In this document: in pieces, positions 50,066 through 60,719 of the stretch
How the letters are laid out: each line of letters starts with the position of its first letter
Numbering within the stretch: position 1 is the first letter of the stretch
NCBI GenBank assembly: GCA_027186245.1
Contig: CP114482.1
Location: 10,373,209 to 10,437,208, forward strand
Source of the DNA: Coriaria nepalensis
Taxonomy: Eukaryota > Streptophyta > Magnoliopsida > Cucurbitales > Coriariaceae
Length of the DNA: 64,000 nt
Direction of reading: 5' to 3'
Program-made: the position numbers and the translations under genes
Notes under the pieces: generated by a model
What the model was told of the DNA's origin: nothing
What the model saw: only the letters and a program-made list of their open reading frames with translations
The model's database searches: none

Positions 50066-53000
50066 CAAAGCAATTCGAACGAAATCTATTTTCGTACTTG
50101 AACCACGACTTTCTTGCATAATTTGCATTAGATCTTTTGATGGCAACTATGCATTTGTATTGCCTTAAAATCATGTCATTGAGTCACTTTTAGTCAATAA
50201 ATCATTCGAAATCAATTCAAACGAATTCTATTTTCGCATTTCAAACACAACTTTTGTGTAAAACATGCAATTGATCTATTGAAGGCATTTATGCGTTTGT
50301 TTAGCCTTAAAATCATGTCATTGAGTCTTCTCTAGTCATTAAATCAATTAAAAGTAATTCGAAAGAATTCTATATTTTCGCACTTCAAACACGACTTTCG
50401 TTAAGAACTTTCAATTCAATAATTGAAGGCAACTATGCATCTTTTTAGCCTTAAAATAATGTCATTGAGTCTCTTCTAGTTATCATATCATTTGAAAGCA
50501 TTTTGAACAAATTCTATTTTCGCTCTTCAATCGAGACTTTTGTGCATAACTTGCAATTGATGTTTTCAAGCAAGTTATCCATTGTTTAGCCTTGAAATCA
50601 TGTCATTGAGTCTCTTTTAGTAATTAAATCATTTCAAAGAAATTCGAACGAAATCTTTTTTCGCACTTGAACCAATACTTTCGTGCATAATTTGCAATGG
50701 ATCTTTTGAAGGCAACTAGGCATTTGTATAGCCTTAAAATCATGTCATTGAGTCACTTTTAGTCAATAAATCATTCGAAATCAATTCAAACGAATTCTAT
50801 TTTCGCATTTCAAACACTACTTTTGTGCAAAACATGCAATTGATCTATTGAAGGCAATTATGCGTTTGTTTAGCCTTCAAATCATGTCATTGAGTCTTCT
50901 CTAGTCATTAAATCAGTTAAAAGTAATTCGAAAGAATTCTATTTTTTCGCACTTCAAACACGACTTTCGTTCAGAACTTTCAATTCTATAATTGAAGGCA
51001 ACTATGCCTCTTTTTAGCCATAAAATCATGTCATTGAGTCTCTTCTACTCATCAAATCATTTGAAAGAATTTTGAACAAATTCAATTTTCGCTCTTCAAT
51101 CGAGACTTTTGTGCATAACTTGCAATTCATGTTTTCAAGCAAATTATCCATTGGTTAGCCCTGAAATCATGTCATTGAGTCTCTTTTAGTAATTAAATCA
51201 TTTCAAGAAATTCGAACGAAATCTTTTTTCGCACTTGAACCAATACTTTCGTGCATAATTTGCAATGGATCTTTTGAAGGCAACTAGGCATTTGTATAGC
51301 CTTAAAATCATGTCATTGAGTCACTTTTAGTCAATAAATCATTCGAAATCAATTGAAAGGAATTCTATTTTCGCATTTCAAACACGACTTTTGTGCAAAA
51401 CATGCAATTGATCTATTGAAGGAAATTATGCGTTTGTTTAGCCTTAAAATCATGTCATTGAGTCTTCTCTAGTCATTAAATCAATTAAAAGTGATTCGAA
51501 AGAATTCTATTTTTTCGCACTTCAAACACGACTTTCGTTCAGAACTTTCAATTCAATAATTGAAGGCAACTATGCATCTTTTTAGCCTTAAAATCATGTC
51601 ATTGAGTCTCTTCTAGTCATCAAATCATTTGATAGCATATTGAACAAATTCTATTTTCGCTCTTCCGTCGAGACTTTTGTGCATAACTTGCAATTGATGT
51701 ATCCAAGCAAATTATCCATTGTTTAGCCTTGAAATCATGTCATCGAGTGTCTTCTAGTAATTAAATCATTTCAAAGAAATTTAAACGAAATCTTTTTTCG
51801 CACCTGAACTACGGCTTTTGTGCATAATTTGCAATGGATCTTTTGAAGGCAACTAGGCATTTGTATAGCCTTAAAATCAAGTCATTGAGTCACTTTTAGT
51901 CAGTAAATCATTCGAAATCAATTCAAACGTATTTTACTTTCGCATTTCAAACACGACTTTTGTGCAAAACATGCAATTGATTTATTGAAGGCAAGTATGC
52001 ATTTGTTTAGCCTTCAAATCATGTCATTGAGTCTTCTCTAGTCATTAAATCAATTAAAAGTAATTCGAAAGAATTCTATTTTTTCGCACTTCAAACACGA
52101 CTTTCGTTCAGAACTTTCAATTCAATAATTGAAGGCAACTATGCCTCTTTTTAGCCTTAAAATCATGTCATTGAGTCTCTTCTACTCATCAAATCATTTG
52201 AAAGAATTTTGAACAAATTCTATTTTCGCTCTTCAATCGAGACTTTTGTGCATAACTTGCAATTGATGTATTCAATCAAATTATCCATTGTTTAGCCTTG
52301 AAATCATGTCATCGAGTCTCTTCTAGTAATTAAATCATTTCAAAGAAATTTAAACGAAATCTTTTTTCGCACCTGAACTACGGCTTTTGTGCATAATTTG
52401 CAATGGATCTTTTGAAGGCAACTAGGCATTTGTATAGCCTTAAAATCATGTCATTGAGTCACTTTTAGTCAATAAATCATTCGAAATCAATTCAAACGAA
52501 TTCTATTTTCGCATTTCAAACACAACTTTTGTGTAAAACATGCAATTGATCTATTGAAGGCAATTATGCGTTTGTTTAGCCTTAAAATCATGTCATTGAG
52601 TCTTCTCTAGTCATTAAATCAATTAAAAGTAATTCGAAAGAATTCTATTTTTTCGCACTTCAAACACGACTTTCGTTCAGAACTTTCAATTCAATAATTG
52701 AAGGCAACTATGCATCTTTTTAGCCTTAAAATCATGTCATTGAGGCTCTTCTAGTCATCAAATCATTTGAAAGCATATTGAACAAATTTTATTTTCGCTC
52801 TTCAATCGAGACTTTTGTGCATAACTTGCAATTGATGTTTTCAAGCAAATTATCCATTGTTTAGCCTTCAAATCATGTCATTGAGTCTCTTTTAGTAATT
52901 AAATCATTTCAAAGAAATTCGAACGAAATCTTTTTCCGCACTTGAACCAATACTTTCGTGCATAATTTGCAATGGATCTTTTGAAGGCAACTAGGCATTT

Positions 53001-54047
53001 GTATAGCCTTAAAATCATGTCATTGAGTCACTTTTAGTCAGTAAATCATTCGAAATTAATTCAAACGAATTCTATTTTCGCATTTCAAACACGACTTTTG
53101 TGCAAAACAAGCAATTGATCTATTGAAGGCAATTATGCGTTTGTTTAGCCTTAAAATCATGTCATTGAGTCTTCTCTAGTCATTAAATCAATTAAAAGTA
53201 ATTCGAAAGAATTCTATTTTTTCGCACTTCAAACACGACTTTCGTTCAGAACTTTCAATTCAATAATTGAAGGCAACTATGCATCTTTTTAGCCTTAAAA
53301 TCATGTCATTGAGGCTCTTCTAGTCATCAAATCATTTGAAAGCATATTGAACAAATTTTATTTTCGCTCTTCAATCGAGACTTTTGTGCATAACTTGCAA
53401 TTGATGTTTTCAAGCAAATTATCCATTGTTTAGGCTTGAAATCATGTCATTGAGTCTCTTTTAGTAATTAAATCATTTCAAAGAAATTCGAACGAAATCT
53501 TTTTCCGCACTTGAACCAATACTTTCGTGCATAATTTGCAATGGATCTTCTGAAGGCAACTAGGCATTTGTATAGCCTTAAAATCATGTCATTGAGTCAC
53601 TTTTAGTCAGTAAATCATTCGAAATCAATGCAAACGAATTCTATTTTCGCTTTTCAAACACGACTTTTGTGCAAAACATGCAATTGATCTATTGAAGGCA
53701 ATTATGCGTTTGTTTAGCCTTAAAATCATGTCATTGAGTCTTCTCTAGTCATTAAATCAATTAAAAGTAATTTGAAAGAATTCTATTTTTTTGCACTTCA
53801 AACATGACTTTCGTTCAGAACTTCAAATTCAACCATTGAGGACAACTATGCATTCTTTTAGCCTTAAAATCATGTCATTGAGTCTCTTCTAGTCATCAAA
53901 TCATTTGAAAGCAATTCGAACGAATTCTATTTTTGCTCTTTAAACGAGACTTTTGTGCAGAACTTGCAATAGATATATTCAAGCAAACTATCCACTGTTT
54001 AGCCTTGAAATCACGTCATTGAGTCTCTTCTAGAAATTAAATCATTT
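50066..54047 (+). repeat. 3,982-bp super-repeat (seven HORs), copy 2
   Basis: Almost identical to the preceding 3,982 bp. Differences seen include AAACGTATTTTAC against AAACTTATTTTAC near 51,927/47,945, CTTCAAATC against CTTGAAATC near 52,866/48,884 and AACAAGCAATTG against AACATGCAATTG near 53,107/49,125. Confidence 0.92.
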
Positions 54048-57000
54048 CAAAGCAATTCGAACGAAATCTATTTTCGTACTTGAACCACGACTTTCTTGCA
54101 TAATTTGCATTAGATCTTTTGATGGCAACTATGCATTTGTATTGCCTTAAAATCATGTCATTGAGTCACTTTTAGTCAATAAATCATTCGAAATCAATTC
54201 AAACGAATTCTATTTTCGCATTTCAAACACAACTTTTGTGTAAAACATGCAATTGATCTATTGAAGGCATTTATGCGTTTGTTTAGCCTTAAAATCATGT
54301 CATTGAGTCTTCTCTAGTCATTAAATCAATTAAAAGTAATTCGAAAGAATTCTATATTTTCGCACTTCAAACACGACTTTCGTTAAGAACTTTCAATTCA
54401 ATAATTGAAGGCAACTATGCATCTTTTTAGCCTTAAAATCATGTCATTGAGTCTCTTCTAGTTATCATATCATTTGAAAGCATTTTGAACAAATTCTATT
54501 TTCGCTCTTCAATCGAGACTTTTGTGCATAACTTGCAATTGATGTTTTCAGGCAAGTTATCCATTGTTTAGCCTTGAAATCATGTCATTGAGTCTCTTTT
54601 AGTAATTAAATCATTTCAAAGAAATTCGAACGAAATCTTTTTTCGCACTTGAACCAATACTTTCGTGCATAATTTGCAATGGATCTTTTGAAGGCAACTA
54701 GGCATTTGTATAGCCTTAAAATCATGTCATTGAGTCACTTTTAGTCAATAAATCATTCGAAATCAATTCAAACGAATTCTATTTTCGCATTTCAAACACT
54801 ACTTTTGTGCAAAACATGCAATTGATCTATTGAAGGCAATTATGCGTTTGTTTAGCCTTAAAATCATGTCATTGAGTCTTCTCTAGTCATTAAATTAATT
54901 AATACTAATTCGAAAGAATTCCATTTTTTGGCACTTCAAACACGACTTTCGTTCAGAACTTTCAATTCTATAATTGAAGGCAACTATGCCTCTTTTTAGC
55001 CATAAAATCATGTCATTGAGTCTCTTCTACTCATCAAATCATTTGAAAGAATTTTGAACAAATTCAATTTTCGCTCTTCAATCGAGACTTTTGTGCATAA
55101 CTTGCAATTCATGTTTTCAAGCAAATTATCCATTGGTTAGCCCTGAAATCATGTCATTGAGTCTCTTTTAGTAATTAAATCATTTCAAGAAATTCGAACG
55201 AAATCTTTTTTCGCACTTGAACCAATACTTTCGTGCATAATTTGCAATGGATCTTTTGAAGGCAACTAGGCATTTGTATAGCCTTAAAATCATGTCATTG
55301 AGTCACTTTTAGTCAATAAATCATTCGAAATCAATTGAAAGGAATTCTATTTTCGCATTTCAAACACGACTTTTGTGCAAAACATGCAATTGATCTATTG
55401 AAGGAAATTATGCGTTTGTTTAGCCTTAAAATCATGTCATTGAGTCTTCTCTAGTCATTAAATCAATTAAAAGTAATTCGAAAGAATTCTATTTTTTCGC
55501 ACTTCAAACACGACTTTCGTTCAGAACTTTCAATTCAATAATTGAAGGCAACTATGCATCTTTTTAGCCTTAAAATCATGTCATTGAGTCTCTTCTAGTC
55601 ACCAAATCATTTGATAGCATATTGAACAAATTCTATTTTCGCTCTTCCGTCGAGACTTTTGTGCATAACTTGCAATTGATGTATCCAAGCAAATTATCCA
55701 TTGTTTAGCCTTGAAATCATGTCATCGAGTGTCTTCTAGTAATTAAATCATTTCAAAGAAATTTAAACGAAATCTTTTTTCGCACCTGAACTACGGCTTT
55801 TGTGCATAATTTGCAATGGATCTTTTGAAGGCAACTAGGCATTTGTATAGCCTTAAAATCATGTCATTGAGTCACTTTTAGTCAATAAATCATTCGAAAT
55901 CAATTCAAACGAATTCTATTTTCGCATTTCAAACACTACTTTTGTGCAAAACATGCAATTGATCTATTGAAGGCAATTATGCGTTTGTTTAGCCTTAAAA
56001 TCATGTCATTGAGTCTTCTCTAGTCATTAAATCAGTTAAAAGTAATTCGAAAGAATTCTATTTTTTCGCACTTCAAACACGACTTTCGTTCAGAACTTTC
56101 AATTCTATAATTGAAGGCAACTATGCCTCTTTTTAGCCATAAAATCATGTCATTGAGTCTCTTCTACTCATCAAATCATTTGAAAGAATTTTGAACAAAT
56201 TCAATTTTCGCTCTTCAATCGAGACTTTTGTGCATAACTTGCAATTCATGTTTTCAAGCAAATTATCCATTGGTTAGCCCTGAAATCATGTCATTGAGTC
56301 TCTTTTAGTAATTAAATCATTTCAAGAAATTCGAACGAAATCTTTTTTCGCACTTGAACCAATACTTTCGTGCATAATTTGCAATGGATCTTTTGAAGGC
56401 AACTAGGCATTTGTATAGCCTTAAAATCATGTCATTGAGTCACTTTTAGTCAATAAATCATTCGAAATCAATTGAAAGGAATTCTATTTTCGCATTTCAA
56501 ACACGACTTTTGTGCAAAACATGCAATTGATCTATTGAAGGAAATTATGCGTTTGTTTAGCCTTAAAATCATGTCATTGAGTCTTCTCTAGTCATTAAAT
56601 CAATTAAAAGTAATTCGAAAGAATTCTATTTTTTCGCACTTCAAACACGACTTTCGTTCAGAACTTTCAATTCAATAATTGAAGGCAACTATGCATCTTT
56701 TTAGCCTTAAAATCATGTCATTGAGTCTCTTCTAGTCACCAAATCATTTGATAGCATATTGAACAAATTCTATTTTCGCTCTTCCGTCGAGACTTTTGTG
56801 CATAACTTGCAATTGATGTATCCAAGCAAATTATCCATTGTTTAGCCTTGAAATCATGTCATCGAGTGTCTTCTAGTAATTAAATCATTTCAAAGAAATT
56901 TAAACGAAATCTTTTTTCGCACCTGAACTACGGCTTTTGTGCATAATTTGCAATGGATCTTTTGAAGGCAACTAGGCATTTGTATAGCCTTAAAATCAAG
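54048..57000 (+). repeat. 3,982-bp super-repeat, copy 3 (interrupted and incomplete)
   Basis: This copy follows the previous one for about 1.8 kb, to 55,857. It is then interrupted by an internal 1,137-bp tandem duplication. After 56,995 it resembles the equivalent point of copy 2 only briefly and then diverges; for example the ATTTTAC variant is absent. Differences from copy 2 are more frequent than between copies 1 and 2. Confidence 0.85.
54721..56994 (+). repeat. 1,137-bp tandem duplication inside super-repeat copy 3
   Basis: Bases 54,721-55,857 and 55,858-56,994 are the same two HORs in tandem, sharing AACACTACTTTTG, TTCTATAATTGAAGG, CATTGGTTAGCCC, GTCACCAAATCATTTGATAG and CTTCCGTCGAG. 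The downstream edge lies in the conserved core, where ATCATGTCATT becomes ATCAAGTCATT. The first copy has a private cluster of changes at 54,895-54,931. Confidence 0.9.
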
Positions 57001-57612
57001 TCATTGAGTCACTTTTAGTCAGTAAATCATTCGAAATCAATTCAAACGAATTCTATTTTCGCATTTCAAACACGACTTTTGTGCAAAACATGCAATTGAT
57101 CTATTGAAGGCAATTATGCGTTTGTTTAACCTTAAAATCTTGTCATTGAGTGTTCTCTAGTCTTTAAATCAATTAAAAGTAATTCGAAAAAATTCTATTT
57201 TTTCGCACTTCAAACACGACTTTCGTTCAGAAGTTTCAATTCAATAATTGAAGGCAACTATGCATCTTTTTAGCCTTAAAATCATGTCATTGAGTCTCTT
57301 CTAGTCATCAAATCATTTGAAAGCATTTTGAAAAAATTCTATTTTCGCTCTTCAATCGAGACTTTTGTGCATAACTTGCAATTGATGTATTCAATCAAAT
57401 TATCCATTGTTTAGCCTTGAAATCATGTCATCGAGTCTCTTCTAGTAATTAAATCATTTCAAAGAAATTTAAACGAAATCTTTTTTCGCACCTGAACCAC
57501 GGCTTTTGTGCATAATTTGCAATGGATCTTTTGAAGGCAACTAGGCATTTGTATAGCCTTAAAATCATGTCATTGAGTCACTTTTAGTCAGTAAATCATT
57601 CGAAATCAATTC

Positions 57613-57754
57613 AAACGAATTCTATTTTCGCATTTCAGACACGACTTTTGTGAAAAATATGCAATTGATCTATTGAAGGCAATTATGCGTTTGTTTAGCC
57701 TTAAAATCATGTCATTGAGTCTCTTCTAGTCATCAAATCATTTGAAAGCATATT
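57613..57754 (+). repeat. C/D hybrid monomer (425-bp, three-monomer HOR)
   Basis: The 5' part is class C (GCAATTGATC, CTATTGAAGGCAATTATGCG). The 3' part is class D (CTCTTCTAGTCATCAAATCA). The switch is within the conserved core at about 57,697-57,722. One monomer length is lost and the next A follows at 57,755. Confidence 0.92.
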
Positions 57755-58747
57755 GAACAAATTTTATTTTCGCTCTTCAATCGAGACTTTTGTGCATAAC
57801 TTGCAATTGATGTTTTCAAGCAAATTATCCATTGTTTAGCCTTAAAATCATGTCATTGAGTCTCTTTTAGTAATTAAATCATTTCAAAGAAATTCGAACG
57901 AAATCTTTTTTCGCACTTGAACCAATACTTTCGTGCATAATTTGCAATGGATCTTTTGAAGGCAAGTAGGCATTTGTATAGCCTTAAAATTATGTCATTG
58001 AGTCACTTTTAGTCAGTAAATCATTCGAAATCAATTCAAAGGAATTCTATATTCGCATTTCAAACACGACTTTTGTGCAAAACATGCAATTGATCTATTG
58101 AAGGAAATTATGCGTTTGTTTAGCCTTAAAATCATGTCATTGAGTCTTCTCTAGTCATTAAATCAATTAAAAGTAATTCGAAAGAATTCTATTTTTTCGC
58201 ACTTCAAACACGACTTTCGTTCAGAACTTTCAATTCAATAATTGAAGGCAACTATGCATCTTTTTAGCCCTAAAATCATGTCATTGAGTCTCTTCTAGTT
58301 ATCAAATCATTTGAAAGCATTTTGAACAAATTCTATTTTGGCTCTTCAATCGAGACTTTTGTGCATAACTTGCAATTGATGTTTTCAAGCAAATTATCCA
58401 TTGTTTAACCTTGAAATCATGTCATTGAGTCTCTTTTAGTAATTAAATCATTTCAAGAAATTCGAACGAAATTTTTTTTCGCACTTGAACCAGTACTTTC
58501 GTGCATAATTTGCAGTGGATCTTTTGAAGGCAACTAGGCATTTGTATAACCTTAAAATCATGTCATTGAGTCACTTTTAGTCAGTAAATTATTCGAAATC
58601 AATTCAAACGAATTCTATTTTCGCCTTTCAAACACGACTTTTGTGCAAAACATGCAATTGATCTATTGAAGGCAATTATGCGTTTGTTTAGCCTTAAAAT
58701 CATGTCATTGAGTCTTCTCTAATCATCAAATCAATTAAAAGTAATTC

Positions 58748-58891
58748 GGAAGAATTCTATTTTTTCGCACTTCAAACACGACTTTCGTTCAGAACTTTCA
58801 ATTCAATAATTGAAGGCAACTATGCATCTTTTTAGCCTTAAAATCATGTCATTGAGTCACTTTTTGTCAGTAAATCATTCGAAATCAATTC
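58748..58891 (+). repeat. D/B hybrid monomer (854-bp, six-monomer HOR)
   Basis: The 5' part is class D, with CAATTCAATAATTGAAGG and GCATCTTTTTAGCC. The 3' part is class B, with GAGTCACTTTTTGTCAGTA and ATTCGAAATCAATTC. The unit order becomes A-B-C-D/B-C-D. The switch is in the conserved core at about 58,834-58,858. Confidence 0.92.
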
Positions 58892-59318
58892 AAACGAATT
58901 CTATTTTCGCATTTCAAACACGACTTTTGTGTAAAACATGCAATTGATCTATTGAAGGCAATTATGCGTTTGTTTAGCCTTAAAATAATGTCATTGAGTC
59001 TTCTCTAGTCATTAAATCAATTAAAAGTAATTCGAAAGAATTCTATTTTTTCGCACTTCAAACACGACTTTCGTTCAGAACTTTCAACTCAATAATTGAA
59101 GGCAACTATGCATCTTTTTAGCCTTAAAATCATGTCACTGGGTCTCTTCTAGTTATCAAATCATTTGAAAGCATTTTGAACAAATTCTATTTTCGCTCTT
59201 CAATCGAGACTTTTGTGCATAACTTGCAATTGATGTTTTCAAGCAAATTATCCATTGTTTAGCCTTGAAATCATGTCATTGAGTCTCTTTTAGTAATTAA
59301 ATCATTTCAAAGAAATTT

Positions 59319-59460
59319 AAACGAAATCTTTTTTCGCACCTGAACCACGGCTTTTGTGAATAACATGCAATTGATCTATTGAAGGCAATTATGCGTTTGT
59401 TTAGCCTTAAAATCATGTCGTTCAGTCTTCTCTAGTCATTAAATCAACTAAAAGTAATTC
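59319..59460 (+). repeat. B/C hybrid monomer (427-bp, three-monomer HOR), copy 1
   Basis: The start is class B (ACGAAATCTTTTTTCGCACC, CACGGCTTTTGTG). The rest is class C (ACATGCAATTGATCTATTG). The switch is in the second conserved stretch, reading TGTGAATAACATGC, at about 59,357-59,366. Confidence 0.92.
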
Positions 59461-60313
59461 GAAAGAATTCTATTTTTTCGCACTTCAAACACGACTTTCG
59501 TTCAGAACTTTCAATTCAATAATTGAAGGCAACTATGCTTTTTTTTAGCCTTAAAATCATGTCATTGAGTCTCTTCTAGTCATCAAATCATTTGAAAGCA
59601 TTTTGAACAAATTCTATTTTCGCTCTTCAATCGAGACTTTTGTTCATAACTTGCAATTGATGTTTTCAAGCAAATTATCCATTGTTTAGCCTTGAAATCA
59701 TGTAATTGAGTCTCTTTTAGTAATTAAATCATTTCAAAGAAATTCGAACAAAATCTTTTTTCGCACTTGAACCAATACTTTCGTGCATAATTTGCAATGG
59801 ATCTTTTAAAGACAACTAGGCATTTGTATAACCTTAAAATCTTGTCATTGAGACACTTTTAGTCAGTCAATCATTCGAAATCAATTCAAATGAATTCTAT
59901 TTTCGCATTTCAGACACGACTTTTGTGCAAAACATGCAATTGATCTATTGAAGGCAATTATGCGTTTGTTTAGCCTTAAAATCATGTCATTGAGTCTTCT
60001 CTAGTCATTAAATCAACTAAAAGTAATTCGAAAGAATTCTATTTTTTCGCACTTCAAACACGACTTTCGTTCAGAACTTCCAATTCAATATTCAAGGCAA
60101 CTATGCATCTTTTTAGCTTTAAAATCATGTCATTGAGTCTCCTCTAGTCATCAAATCATTTGAAAGCATATTCAACAAATTTTATTTTCGCTCTTCAATC
60201 GAGACTTTTGTGCATAACTTGCGATTGATGTATTCAAGCAAATTATCCATTGTTTAGCCTTGAAATCATATCATCGAGTCTCTTCTAGTAATTAGATCAT
60301 TTGAAAGAAATTT

Positions 60314-60455
60314 AAACGAAATGTTTTTTCGCACCTGAACCACGGCTTTTGTGAATAACATGCAATTGATCTATTGAAGGCAATTATGCGTTTGTTTAGC
60401 CTTAAAATCATGCCATTGAGTCTTCTCTAGTCATTAAATCAATTAAAAGTAATTC
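60314..60455 (+). repeat. B/C hybrid monomer (427-bp, three-monomer HOR), copy 2
   Basis: Has the same TGTGAATAACATGC junction as the hybrid 995 bp upstream, so one deletion event was copied and not formed twice. The 995-bp spacing equals one three-monomer HOR plus one 568-bp HOR. Confidence 0.92.
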
Positions 60456-60719
60456 GAAAGAATTCTATTTTTTCGCACTTCAAACACGACTTTCGTTGAG
60501 AACTTTCAATTCAATAATTGAAGGCAACTATGCATCTTTTTAGCCTTAAAATCATGTCATTGAGGCTCTTCTAGTCATCAAATCATTTGAAAGCATATTG
60601 AACAAATTTTATTTTCGCTCTTCAATCGAGACTTTTGTGCATAACTTGCAATTGATGTTTTCAAGCAAATTATCCATTGTTTAGCCTTGAAATCATGTCA
60701 TTGAGTCTCTTTTAGTAAT

